Below, in pieces: positions 1-8,552 of a stretch of 46,446 nucleotides of DNA. The position numbers were made by a program, and so were the translations under genes. The notes under the pieces were generated by a model. That model saw only the letters and a list, made by a program, of their open reading frames with translations, was not told the DNA's origin and searched no databases. How positions within the stretch are numbered: the stretch's first letter is position 1; the number at the start of each line of letters is the position of its first letter. Origin of the DNA: JAYFNU01 sp964458545 (GTDB lineage: Bacteria; Bacillota; Clostridia; Oscillospirales; Ruminococcaceae); assembly GCA_964458545.1 (NCBI GenBank), contig CAYWJF010000005.1, positions 1 through 46,446 on the forward strand, in the 5' to 3' direction.

Positions 1-34
1 TCTTCTTCTTCTTTAACATATCTGCTTCTTTCAT
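1..34 (-). CDS. Possible 5' end of a gene leaving the left edge
   Basis: On the minus strand an ATG at position 34 opens a frame (MKEADMLKKKK...) that stays open to the window edge. A second in-frame ATG lies at position 19. A good promoter sits just upstream and points this way, which is the main reason to suspect a gene. No convincing Shine-Dalgarno sequence precedes either ATG, and only 11 codons are visible, so the product cannot be named. Confidence 0.3.
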   Translation of the reverse strand, partial: MKEADMLKKKK

Positions 35-62
35 CGGTTATATCGTTTGTTTCGTGAATGCA

Positions 63-91
63 ATTATACTATTTTTCGTGTTGAAAAACAA
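63..91 (-). promoter_or_regulatory. Sigma-A-type promoter reading toward the left edge
   Basis: On the minus strand TTGTTT (86-91) and TATAAT (63-68) are separated by 17 bases. The start point would fall near position 56. The promoter lies directly downstream of the terminator of the preceding minus-strand gene, as expected for a new transcription unit. Confidence 0.5.
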
Positions 92-93
92 AT

Positions 94-124
94 ATGCCCC
101 TTCGTGAAAGCACGAACGGGGCAT
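94..124 (-). terminator. Intrinsic terminator of the zinc-ribbon protein gene, probably bidirectional
   Basis: ATGCCCC-TTCGTG pairs with CACGAA-(C)-GGGGCAT across an AAAG loop, with one bulged C. On the minus strand it is followed by ATTTGTTTTT, and on the plus strand by CTTTTTT. It lies 15 bases beyond the stop of the minus-strand gene at 140-805. Confidence 0.75.
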
Positions 125-139
125 ACTTTTTTGTGAATT

Positions 140-805
140 TTAGACGTTTCCCCAAAGCTGAACCAGACTGTCTAAGCCTATTCCCTGAAGGAAGCCCGCG
201 TACTTCGTGACAAGCCCGCCGTAGATAGCCTGACCGAAGAAATAGGACACCACAGCCCAAATTACCATAATTAAAAGAAATATCAGTGCCGCTCTCGCGA
301 AGTTTCGGCGGTTTATCTTCTTTGAGCCCTTGCGAGCCCACACGAAGAGCAGAACAATATTTACAATAGGAATAAGTAAAAGAATATACATTAAGAAGAA
401 GCCAAAGGTGGAAACGGGCGCGTATCTGCTCTTGCGCGAGGGTGCGGGGTCGGTTTCCACAGACTTTATCTCGCTGTTCTTCTCCTCGAGCAGTCCCTTG
501 CTATCCCTTTTCTGTTCGCTCGCAGGCTCAAGCGGTGCTTCCGCGGTAGTCTCGATAAGCTCTGGAGTTACCTCCTTCTCCGCTACAGCAACAGCCGTTT
601 CAGCCGTGTTTACCGTTTCCTCGGATACAATCTCCGCCGCGACAATTTCAGTGGCTTCAATCGGCTTCTCCTCTGTTAGCACGTCGACAGCCGCGTCCTT
701 AGCCGAGGACTTTGCTGCCACAAGCGTTCCGCATTTTTTACATTTCTTCTGACGCGCCGTAAGCGGCTCGCCGCACTCGGTGCAATACCTTGTTATTTCA
801 GACAT
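140..805 (-). CDS. Zinc-ribbon membrane protein, function unknown
   Basis: This 221-aa protein begins with a compact zinc ribbon of two CxxC pairs (C8, C11, C22, C25). A long acidic, Ala/Thr/Glu-rich linker follows (about residues 30-125), probably disordered. Two hydrophobic segments lie near residues 133-155 and 168-190, so the ribbon is probably cytoplasmic and membrane-tethered. The start is supported by AAAGGGGA seven bases before the ATG. The gene has its own promoter in the 81-base gap after the RND gene, so it is not simply the tail of that operon. Zinc-ribbon plus transmembrane proteins of this kind are common in clostridia but mostly uncharacterised. I cannot assign a function. Confidence 0.85.
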   Translation of the reverse strand: MSEITRYCTECGEPLTARQKKCKKCGTLVAAKSSAKDAAVDVLTEEKPIEATEIVAAEIVSEETVNTAETAVAVAEKEVTPELIETTAEAPLEPASEQKRDSKGLLEEKNSEIKSVETDPAPSRKSRYAPVSTFGFFLMYILLLIPIVNIVLLFVWARKGSKKINRRNFARAALIFLLIMVIWAVVSYFFGQAIYGGLVTKYAGFLQGIGLDSLVQLWGNV

Positions 806-840
806 TGTAATTCCCCTTTTTCGCTTACTTAAGTAACCCT

Positions 841-869
841 ATAATATACTAACAGCCGCCACAGGTCAA
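841..869 (-). promoter_or_regulatory. Sigma-A-type promoter for the zinc-ribbon protein gene
   Basis: On the minus strand TTGACC (864-869) and TATTAT (841-846) are separated by 17 bases. The predicted start is near 834, giving a leader of about 28 bases before the ATG at 805. Confidence 0.6.
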
Positions 870-886
870 TTAAAAGCAGATTAGAA

Positions 887-3800
887 TTAAAGCTTAGATA
901 CCTCAAGCTCCTCGTCAGTTAGCACTGTGATATCCTTCTTCATAAAGGTATCGTACATAATCGGGATTACGAAAAGTGTCATAATTGTGGCGTAGACAAG
1001 ACCGCCGATACAGACTATCGCGACGGGCTGCATCATATCGGCGCCCAAGCCAATACCGAGCGCGAGGGGAAGAAGTCCGAGCACCGTCGTAAGCGCCGTC
1101 ATAAGCACGGGGCGCAGCCTTGTGACGCCCGCTTCGACAATAGCCTCGCGAAGCGGCTTGCCCTCAATTCTCAGCTGGTTGGTGTAATCTATTAGCACTA
1201 TGCCGTTGTTAACGATAATACCGACAAGCATAATGAAGCCTATCATAGCCACAACGCTTATCTCAAAGCCTGTTATAAGCAACGCAATAAGTCCGCCCGT
1301 AAAGGCAAGGGGTATGGTGAACATTACAATAAACGGCGATATAAGCGACTGGAACTGCGCGACCATAATTAGATAAACTATCAGCACGCCGAGCATAAGC
1401 ATAACTAAAAGGTCGCCAAGCGAGCTAATTATCGTCGTGTTCTCGCCCGCGAACTCAATCGTTATTCCGTCGGGCAGCGTTAAGGCGTTCACCGCCTTCT
1501 CCACCTCGTTACTGACAAGGCTTATATTGTAGCCCTCCGCGAGCGTTCCCGTAACCTGAACGTAGCGCCTTTGCGAGCTTCTCGCTATGGCGTTCATTGA
1601 TTCTTCGTCGGTTATCGTCGCGATGTTGGAAAGCTTTACCTCCTCCTTTTCGCCATCCATACCCGTCACTTCAAAGACGTAATCGGTAATGGTCGAGCGG
1701 TCAAGGCTTGAGCTCTCGTCTGTCGCTACGACTATGTCGCGGCTTTCTCCGCTGTATTCAAGCGAGGTTGTCGTCGCGTCCTTCGTAAGCGCCGTGGATA
1801 TCTCCATATACACCTGCGCGACGGTAAGCCCCTTAGCCATTGCCTTATCTTTATCGACGGTTATACGTAGCTCGGGCGTGGTTTCGCCTATGCCGTAAGA
1901 GGCTTCAGCTATTCCCTCGACCTTTGCTACCTCGGCTTCTATCAGCCGAGCCGTATCCCTTAGCTCGTCGAGGTCGTCGCCATAGACGTTTATTGTAACT
2001 CCGCCCCCGCCTATAGCCGAGGTAAAGCTCATCATCTGCATAGTGCTGTTGGTTGATGCATCCAGCCCGCTCGACTTAACTATTTCGTCAACCTCTTGCG
2101 TCACCTTTTCGTTGGACACCCCGAGCTCGTCTGAGATGATAACATACATAGTAACGCTCGACGGGTCGTTATCCGCTTCGCCTAAGCCTATGACGCTTGT
2201 AAGTCCTGCCGAAAGCATAGAGCCTACCGTTTCGACGCCGTCTACCTTGCTAATCTTTTCAGCAAGCGCGTCCGCTTCACGGGCGGTGTCCGCAACGGTG
2301 TTATCTTCAGAAAGATTAAGCGAAATCATAAGCTGGTTGCTACCCATATTGGGCATATACTGGAAACCGCGCGCGAGCGCAAGAAGAAGACTTCCGATAA
2401 GCAGCACCACCACCGCCGCCATAACAATTACCTTGTGCGAAAGCGCCTTGTTAATAAGCTTTTGATAGAGCGAAAGAAGCTTGTCGTAGCCCTTGTTCTC
2501 CTTTTGCTTAACCTCTTTTTTGAGCACTCCACGCGCCATTGCGGGCACGAGTGTAAGCGCTATTACAAGGCTCGCGAGGAGCGAATAGGCTATCGTCAGC
2601 GCCATATCGGTGAAGAGCTGACGGGTAATACCCTGAATAAAGACTATCGGGAAGAACACGCAGATGGTAGTAAGCGTAGAAGAAACGATAGCCGAGGTGA
2701 CCTGCGCCGCGCCCGAGATAGCCGCCTTAGAGGGCGAGAGCCCTAAATTTCGTAATCTATAGATATTCTCGATAACAACTATCGAGTTATCGACAAGCAT
2801 ACCAACACCCACGGCAAGTCCAGCGAGCGAAATTATATTTAGCGTTACGCCAGAAAAATACATTAGAACAATAGCGAAGGTAATGCTTATGGGTATACTG
2901 AAAGCCGTTATAAGCGTCGGGCGGATATCGCGAAGGAAGAGCCAAAGAATAATTATCGCGAGCACCGCGCCCATTAATAGGTTTTCCAGCACCGAGTTTA
3001 CAACAAGGTGGATATATTCGCCTTGGTCCATTAGGTTTGTAAAGCTAAGTCCGCCGTATTTCGCGGAAAGCTCAGAAAACGCTTCGTTTATGTTCGCCGC
3101 TACCTCAGCCGTGGCGTAGCCCGACTGCTTCGTAAAGGAAACAAGCACGCCGTCGTTTCCGCCTATCCTTGCGTAAACGTCGCCCGAGTTGTCAGAAACG
3201 TAAACCTTTGCGACGTCAGAGAGCCGAACGGGCTCCACGTCCTCAAGCCCGAGGTCAACAAGGACGATATCGCGAAGCTCGTCTACGTCTTGTATCTCGT
3301 TGCCTACGCTTACCATATAGCGGGTGTCACCCTCGTTTATGTAGCCCGCGGGCATTGAAAAGTTCTGCGCCGTGAGTATGGCGGAGATATTCTTTAGCGT
3401 CAGCGTTCCTGTAAGGTCCGCGCTGTCGAGCGCCGCCTCTTCGGCTGACTTTATCTGTGAAAGCGCCGACTGAAGCTGGCTTACGGTGTTGTTTAAGGTC
3501 GCCTTTCCTACGGCTACGTCCACCACCTTGCTTGAAAGCTCGGCTGACATAACCGACGACTGGATATTGAGCTTAGAAAGCGCGTCGTCTATCGCGGCAA
3601 TACTCGCGTCGGCGGTATCTAACTGTTGGATTACCGCAGGAATAGCTTCCAAAGAGAGTCCCATGGCGGCGAGCGTAGGTTGCGCCGCAAGTAACGCGTC
3701 GGCAGCCGTAGCATAAGCGGGGTTAGACGCGCGAAGCGCAGTATCTATCTCGCTGTCGGTCGCTGTTGGATTAAGCGCCGCATACTGCTGCTTTGCTGTT

Positions 3801-4642
3801 GTCACCGCAGTTAATGCGTTGTTAATCGCTCGTAGCTGAGCGCCGTTCGCCTTGAGAGTCTCAAGCTGTGTCTTACTGCTTGTTAGCTGTATCCTTGTCG
3901 ATTCTATCTGGTTCGCAAGGGTGCTCTGAGCGGAGGAAAGCTGGTTTCTCGCGCCGTCAAGCCCCGTTATAGCCTCGTTAGCTTGATTTATTCCATAGTA
4001 AACCGAGCCGCGCGATTTCCGAAATTCCTCGCGTATCGCGGCGCTTATCCGCTCGTTCTGCTCGGCTATAAGCTCGTCGTCCAGTTCCACGTTAATTGTT
4101 TCGTAAACTATACCGCTGAGGTTAACCGCCGCGACGCCGTCTATTCCCTCAAGCTTCGTTTTAAGGGTGTTTTCGACAAACTCGGAGACCTCAATGTTCG
4201 ATTTGCCCTCGTAGATTACCGCCGCCGAAACCGCGGGGAGGATATCGGGATTTATCTGAAGAATATAAGGCGTGCCGACCATATCATCGAAGGCGGCGCT
4301 TATAGCGTCTATCTTTTCGCGTATATCCACTATCGCATAGTTCATATCGGTGCCGCTCTCGAATTCGAGCGAGACCATAGACACGTTCTCGCTTGAAGTA
4401 GAGCTTACCGTCTTAATTCCGCCAAGGGTAGCCATAGCCTGCTCCATAGGCTTAGAAACGCCCTTCTCTACCTCCTCGGGAGACGCGCCGGGATATGTCG
4501 TTACAACTATCGCGTAGGGTAGCTCTATACTCGGAAACAGGTCCGGCGTCATATGGGTAAAGGACACTACTCCGAGCACTATAATAAGTATTACCGCCAC
4601 AAGCACCGTGAACGGCTTTTTTACGCTGAATTTCGCTAACAT
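887..4642 (-). CDS. RND-family efflux transporter (HAE1/AcrB-like) with a coiled-coil insert
   Basis: This 1251-aa protein is a proton-driven exporter of the resistance-nodulation-division superfamily, acting in the cytoplasmic membrane. An N-terminal helix (about 10-30) is followed by the porter-domain motif DLFPSIELP and a large extracellular loop. A six-helix bundle (about 555-720) carries GVGMLVDNSIVVIENI, the family's proton-relay helix with its aspartate. A second extracellular loop and second helix bundle follow, with GIIVNNGIVLIDY. Gram-positive relatives such as SwrC of Bacillus are about 1065 aa. The extra length here is an insert at about residues 190-415, rich in Ala, Gln, Ser and Leu and predicted to form coiled coil. 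It lies in the first porter region, between the VELD strand and the MPAGYINEG segment. No membrane-fusion protein or TolC gene is adjacent, as expected for a one-membrane cell. The ribosome site before ATG 4642 (GAGAGAAG) is weak. The substrate is unknown. Confidence 0.93.
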   Translation of the reverse strand: MLAKFSVKKPFTVLVAVILIIVLGVVSFTHMTPDLFPSIELPYAIVVTTYPGASPEEVEKGVSKPMEQAMATLGGIKTVSSTSSENVSMVSLEFESGTDMNYAIVDIREKIDAISAAFDDMVGTPYILQINPDILPAVSAAVIYEGKSNIEVSEFVENTLKTKLEGIDGVAAVNLSGIVYETINVELDDELIAEQNERISAAIREEFRKSRGSVYYGINQANEAITGLDGARNQLSSAQSTLANQIESTRIQLTSSKTQLETLKANGAQLRAINNALTAVTTAKQQYAALNPTATDSEIDTALRASNPAYATAADALLAAQPTLAAMGLSLEAIPAVIQQLDTADASIAAIDDALSKLNIQSSVMSAELSSKVVDVAVGKATLNNTVSQLQSALSQIKSAEEAALDSADLTGTLTLKNISAILTAQNFSMPAGYINEGDTRYMVSVGNEIQDVDELRDIVLVDLGLEDVEPVRLSDVAKVYVSDNSGDVYARIGGNDGVLVSFTKQSGYATAEVAANINEAFSELSAKYGGLSFTNLMDQGEYIHLVVNSVLENLLMGAVLAIIILWLFLRDIRPTLITAFSIPISITFAIVLMYFSGVTLNIISLAGLAVGVGMLVDNSIVVIENIYRLRNLGLSPSKAAISGAAQVTSAIVSSTLTTICVFFPIVFIQGITRQLFTDMALTIAYSLLASLVIALTLVPAMARGVLKKEVKQKENKGYDKLLSLYQKLINKALSHKVIVMAAVVVLLIGSLLLALARGFQYMPNMGSNQLMISLNLSEDNTVADTAREADALAEKISKVDGVETVGSMLSAGLTSVIGLGEADNDPSSVTMYVIISDELGVSNEKVTQEVDEIVKSSGLDASTNSTMQMMSFTSAIGGGGVTINVYGDDLDELRDTARLIEAEVAKVEGIAEASYGIGETTPELRITVDKDKAMAKGLTVAQVYMEISTALTKDATTTSLEYSGESRDIVVATDESSSLDRSTITDYVFEVTGMDGEKEEVKLSNIATITDEESMNAIARSSQRRYVQVTGTLAEGYNISLVSNEVEKAVNALTLPDGITIEFAGENTTIISSLGDLLVMLMLGVLIVYLIMVAQFQSLISPFIVMFTIPLAFTGGLIALLITGFEISVVAMIGFIMLVGIIVNNGIVLIDYTNQLRIEGKPLREAIVEAGVTRLRPVLMTALTTVLGLLPLALGIGLGADMMQPVAIVCIGGLVYATIMTLFVIPIMYDTFMKKDITVLTDEELEVSKL

Positions 4643-4804
4643 CTTTCTTCTCTCTTTGAACCTTTATTTTAATAGTAATTAAGCCTATTCTATAATATTA
4701 ATGTTAACAAATATAGCTTTTTCACAAAATTTCGCTTCTTTTTTCTTCGCCAAAATTATACTAAGTTGTGCTATACTGTTCTTCGACATTATAAGGAAGG
4801 AACT

Positions 4805-4891
4805 ATGAAATCCCTATGCAGACCATTAACGATATACTTTCAGCTGAATTTAAACAGACGAAAACTCACGTTGAAAACGTGGTTAAACTAA
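4805..4891 (+). other. Short out-of-frame ORF overlapping the tex start
   Basis: An ATG at 4805 opens a 28-codon frame that overlaps the first 25 codons of tex in another frame and ends at TAA 4889-4891. The GGAAGG at 4795-4800 is about four bases before this ATG but 15 bases before the tex ATG at 4816. It could be a leader peptide affecting tex translation, or chance. The peptide resembles nothing I know. Confidence 0.25.
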
Positions 4892-6972
4892 TTGACGAGG
4901 GAAACACCATTCCCTTTATTGCCCGCTACCGCAAGGAGCTTACGGGCTCTATGGACGACCAGCTGCTGCGCGAGCTTTACGAGCGGCTTTCCTACCTTCG
5001 CTCACTTGAAGCGCGCCGCGAGGAGGTCAAGGCATCTATCGCGTCCCAAGAGAAGCTGACAGACGAGCTGTCAGCCGCGATAGACGCCGCTTGCACGCTC
5101 GCCGAGGTGGAGGACCTCTACCGTCCATATAAGCCCAAGCGCCGCACCCGTGCTTCAATAGCGCGCGAAAAGGGACTCGAGCCACTCGCGGAGTATCTGC
5201 TTTCGCAGGATAAAAACGCGTCGCCCCTTGACGAAAGCGAAAGGTACATAGACGAAGAGAAGGGCGTTGCTTCCTCCGACGAGGCACTTTCGGGAGCGCG
5301 CGATATAATAGCGGAGAACCTTTCCGATGACGCCGAGATAAGAAAGGAGCTTAAAAAGCTAATCTTCACGCGCGGTAACGTGGTTTCAAAGGCGGCGAAG
5401 GCGGAGGACAGCGTTTACCGCAACTACTATGACTACACCGAGCCCGTGAGTAGAATACAAAGCCACCGTGTGCTTGCCATTAACCGCGGCGAACGCGAGG
5501 GCTTCTTAAAGGTTTCGATAGAAATACCCGCCGCCGAATCGCTTGCGATAATTCAAAGGAAGGTAATAAAGGGCACGTCACCCTGCGAGAACGAGCTTCG
5601 CTCTTCCGCCGAGGACAGCTTTACTCGGCTTATCGCGCCGTCTATCGAGCGTGAGATACGCGGAAGCCTTACCGATATGGCGAACGAGCAGGCAATAAAA
5701 ACCTTTGGCGTAAACCTTAAGCCGCTTCTAATGCAGCCGCCCATTAAGGACAAGGTCACCCTCGGCTTCGACCCCGCCTTCAGAACTGGCTGCAAGCTCG
5801 CCGTGGTGGACGGCACGGGCAAGGTGCTTGATACCGCCGTTATCTACCCCACCGCGCCGCATAACAAGACCGAGGAGTCTAAGGTTAAGCTTAATTCTTT
5901 AATTAACAAATACAAAATCGACGTTATCTCTATCGGCAACGGCACCGCCTCGCGCGAAAGCGAGCAGTTCGTCGCTCAAACAATAAAGGGCACGCCCGTA
6001 CAATATATGATAGTAAACGAAGCGGGCGCGTCGGTATATTCCGCGAGTAAGCTTGCGGCGAACGAGTTTCCGCAGTACGACGTATCGCTGAGAAGCGCGG
6101 TGTCTATTGCCCGCCGCTTGCAGGACCCGCTCGCGGAGCTTGTAAAAATTGACCCAAAGAGCATAGGCGTAGGACAGTATCAGCACGATATGCCCCCCGC
6201 GCAGCTTGACGAAACCCTTACAGGCGTAGTAGAGGACTGTGTTAATACCGTCGGCGTTGACCTCAACACCGCTTCGCCCTCCCTTCTCTCCTACGTTTCG
6301 GGTATAAATTCAGGGATAGCGAAAAACATTGTTTCCTACCGCGAAGAAACGGGGAAATTTAAGAACAGAAAAGAGCTTATGAAGGTAGCGAAGCTGGGTA
6401 AAAGCGCCTTCGTTCAATGCGCGGGCTTTTTGCGGATAGCTGAAAGCGAAAACCCGCTCGACAACACGGGCGTTCACCCTGAATCCTACGGCGCGGCAAA
6501 GGCTCTGCTTGAGCTTTGCGGCTATACGCTTAAAGATATAGGCTCTGACCTTTCAGAGCTTCCCGATAGACTCGCAAAATTTGGCGAAGCTAACGCCGCG
6601 GAAAGATGCGGCGTGGGCGTGCCGACCCTTCGCGATATAGTAAAGGAGCTTATGAAGCCCGGTCGCGACCCGCGTGAGGAGCTGCCGCCCGTGCTTCTTC
6701 GTAGCGACGTTCTTTCTATGAGCGACCTTGTTCCCGGCATGGAGCTTACGGGCACCGTAAGGAACGTTGTGGACTTCGGCGTATTCGTGGATATCGGCGT
6801 ACATCAAGACGGACTTGTGCATATCTCGCGTATGGTGGACCGCTACATTAAGCACCCGAGCGAGGTTGTAAAAACGGGCGACCTCGTTAAGGTTTGGGTT
6901 ATAGAGGTTATCCCCGAGAAAAACCGTATTTCGCTTACAATGCTTCCTCCCAAAGACGAGAGCAAAGCGTAG
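4816..6972 (+). CDS. tex: Tex family RNA-binding transcription accessory protein
   Basis: Tex is a conserved cytoplasmic nucleic-acid-binding protein linked to transcription and RNA handling. The 718-aa length is typical. The N-terminal helical region includes the signature DEGNTIPFIARYRKELTG. A YqgF/RNase H-like domain begins near residue 314 (LGFDPAFRTGCKLAVVDG). A helix-hairpin-helix region contains VDLNTASPSLLSYVSGI, and a C-terminal S1 domain spans about 641-710 (GMELTGTVRNVVDFGVFVDI). The start at 4816 fits the family N-terminus (MQTINDILSAEF), but the only visible ribosome site lies 15 bases upstream, with an out-of-frame ATG between. The gene diverges from the RND exporter and no partner gene shares its operon. 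Confidence 0.96.
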   Translation: MQTINDILSAEFKQTKTHVENVVKLIDEGNTIPFIARYRKELTGSMDDQLLRELYERLSYLRSLEARREEVKASIASQEKLTDELSAAIDAACTLAEVEDLYRPYKPKRRTRASIAREKGLEPLAEYLLSQDKNASPLDESERYIDEEKGVASSDEALSGARDIIAENLSDDAEIRKELKKLIFTRGNVVSKAAKAEDSVYRNYYDYTEPVSRIQSHRVLAINRGEREGFLKVSIEIPAAESLAIIQRKVIKGTSPCENELRSSAEDSFTRLIAPSIEREIRGSLTDMANEQAIKTFGVNLKPLLMQPPIKDKVTLGFDPAFRTGCKLAVVDGTGKVLDTAVIYPTAPHNKTEESKVKLNSLINKYKIDVISIGNGTASRESEQFVAQTIKGTPVQYMIVNEAGASVYSASKLAANEFPQYDVSLRSAVSIARRLQDPLAELVKIDPKSIGVGQYQHDMPPAQLDETLTGVVEDCVNTVGVDLNTASPSLLSYVSGINSGIAKNIVSYREETGKFKNRKELMKVAKLGKSAFVQCAGFLRIAESENPLDNTGVHPESYGAAKALLELCGYTLKDIGSDLSELPDRLAKFGEANAAERCGVGVPTLRDIVKELMKPGRDPREELPPVLLRSDVLSMSDLVPGMELTGTVRNVVDFGVFVDIGVHQDGLVHISRMVDRYIKHPSEVVKTGDLVKVWVIEVIPEKNRISLTMLPPKDESKA

Positions 6973-7046
6973 CTTTCCCACTTTTTTACTTGCAGTTTTA
7001 AGGGTTTTTATATATACTGTTAAAAACGCTTACGGGAGGAACGCTT

Positions 7047-7832
7047 ATGTCTGTTTTTTGTGAAAGCTGTGGCACGGCTCTGCCCGACGGCGCAAGGTTT
7101 TGCCCCAACTGCGGTAAAATTATCGACTATACTCCTGCGGGCTGTCCCAACTGCGGCACGGCGCTAAACGGCGAAAGCTTCTGCCCCAACTGCGGACTTT
7201 CGTTAAACGGCGAGTCGCCGAACCCAGACGGCGCCTACCTCGTTCGGCGGCAGAAATCTAAGGTTGCTATTCTTATACTTCTTCTCGTACTTGCTCTTCT
7301 TGTCACGTCGGTCGCTATTCTGCTTGCTTCGCGCCTTGGCAATAACAAGCCGAGCGGAGAAAACAACCCTGTTGCAGACGTAACAACACCCGAAAATGTC
7401 GGCGAGGGCGAAATAGTCGAGCCTGAGCCACCCGTCGGCACAGAACCCGAGGAGAACCCGATAGAGCTTAACGAGGGTAGCTTTTGGGCGCTGACCGAGG
7501 GCGTTTACAAGAACAACGATAACGTCAATTTCCTCATGATAACAAGCGACGGGCATAGCTCGCTTGTTATGTGGGGTATAATGAATTCGGGCGGAATGGA
7601 AACGGGTTTTGTAACCGATTTTCGCTCGCTCGGCGATAATAAATATGCTATTAGCCTGCACTTCGATGAGATTGATAACGAGATGGAATACGCGCCCGCG
7701 CACGATTCTGAAATTACCGTTGATATCTCGGACTTTAAAAGCATCGGCAAGCTTTACGTTGAAGGCACATGGGCAGAGGACCCCGGTTATAACTATGTGG
7801 GCGGCCCCGACTTGAACAACCTATATAACTAA
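7047..7832 (+). CDS. Double zinc-ribbon, membrane-anchored protein with an unnamed C-terminal domain
   Basis: This 261-aa protein starts with two consecutive zinc ribbons made of four CxxC pairs (residues 5-50; CESCG, CPNCG, CPNCG, CPNCG). A single transmembrane helix follows at about 72-93, then an acidic Pro/Glu linker (about 100-135). The C-terminal domain (about 138-250) is probably extracytoplasmic. It shares a pattern with both halves of the lipoprotein at 10987-11928: an aromatic-rich opening, then a hydrophobic strand, then GIMNSGG-type residues, an alternating strand and an acidic DxxDF-like close. The Shine-Dalgarno GGGAGGA before ATG 7047 is strong. No function is known, and the layout suggests a membrane sensor or envelope protein. 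Confidence 0.85.
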   Translation: MSVFCESCGTALPDGARFCPNCGKIIDYTPAGCPNCGTALNGESFCPNCGLSLNGESPNPDGAYLVRRQKSKVAILILLLVLALLVTSVAILLASRLGNNKPSGENNPVADVTTPENVGEGEIVEPEPPVGTEPEENPIELNEGSFWALTEGVYKNNDNVNFLMITSDGHSSLVMWGIMNSGGMETGFVTDFRSLGDNKYAISLHFDEIDNEMEYAPAHDSEITVDISDFKSIGKLYVEGTWAEDPGYNYVGGPDLNNLYN

Positions 7833-7843
7833 GCGGCATATAC

Positions 7844-7920
7844 GCGCCCGTAGCTCAGCTGGATAGAGCGTCAGACTCCGACTCTGAAGGCCATGCGTTC
7901 GAATCGCACCGGGCGTACCA
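7844..7920 (+). tRNA. tRNA-Arg, anticodon CCG
   Basis: The 77-nt cloverleaf has a 7-bp acceptor stem (GCGCCCG with CGGGCGT, first pair G-U), a D arm (GCTC/GAGC) and an anticodon stem TCAGA/TCTGA. The anticodon loop CTCCGAC places CCG at positions 34-36, reading the Arg codon CGG. The T arm loop is TTCGAAT, with one A-C mismatch at its outer pair. The terminal CCA is encoded. A strong terminator follows directly, so the gene is the last of its transcript. Confidence 0.97.
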
Positions 7921-7921
7921 T

Positions 7922-7962
7922 AAAACGAAAAGCGAAGCGTTTTGCTTCGCTTTTCGTTTTTT
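7922..7962 (+). terminator. Strong intrinsic terminator after tRNA-Arg
   Basis: A perfect 17-bp stem (7922-7938 with 7944-7960) closes a 5-base loop and ends in a T run (TTTTCGTTTTTT). It begins one base after the encoded CCA. Confidence 0.9.
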
Positions 7963-8075
7963 CAAGGGAACGCTGAACCCCTTGAAGAAGAAAGTGGTTT
8001 ATGGTGCTTCTAATTCTCCCGAATTAATGTTATCATTTATTTCAGAAAGACAGATTAACATACAACGAGGTTCTT

Positions 8076-8504
8076 ATGGATAAATTAAGTAAAGAAGCCG
8101 AAAAGCTTATGGTTGAACGGTTTCAGAAGGACGCGCTTATCGCTCTCGCGACGGTTGAAGACGGGGTGCCGTTTGTGCGCACTGTGGACGCATACTATGA
8201 CGACGGAGCGTTTTATATCATTACCTACGCTCTTTCGAGCAAAATGAAGCAGATAGAAAAAAGCCCGCTCGTAGCTGTTTCTGGCGAATGGTTCACCGCT
8301 CACGGTGAGGGGACGAACCTCGGATACTTCTGCAAACCAGAAAATAAGGAGATAGCCGATAAGCTGCGCGCCGCATTTGCCTCGTGGATAGATAACGGTC
8401 ACAACGATTTCAGCGACGAGAATACCTGCATACTGCGCATTAAGCTGAAGGACGGCGTTCTTCTCGCAAACGGTACGCGGTATGAGATAGATTTTAAGAT
8501 ATAG
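8076..8504 (+). CDS. Pyridoxamine 5'-phosphate oxidase-like flavin split-barrel protein
   Basis: At 142 aa this is a short member of the PNPOx-like/FMN-binding split-barrel family. Its segments follow that fold: an N-terminal helix, then ALIALATVEDGVPFVRTVDA, a strand pair with FYIITYALSSKMKQIEKSP, and AVSGEWFTAHGEG. Small members bind FMN, F420 or heme and often act as poorly defined reductases. The true PNPOx active-site signature is not evident, so vitamin B6 synthesis is unlikely. GAGG precedes the ATG at 8076. The LuxE-like gene starts 48 bases downstream on the same strand and could be cotranscribed, but a functional link is only possible, not shown. Confidence 0.85.
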   Translation: MDKLSKEAEKLMVERFQKDALIALATVEDGVPFVRTVDAYYDDGAFYIITYALSSKMKQIEKSPLVAVSGEWFTAHGEGTNLGYFCKPENKEIADKLRAAFASWIDNGHNDFSDENTCILRIKLKDGVLLANGTRYEIDFKI

Positions 8505-8552
8505 TTGCTATCGTGTTTTAGATAATCGAACAGCATTTTCGGAGGTTTTCCT

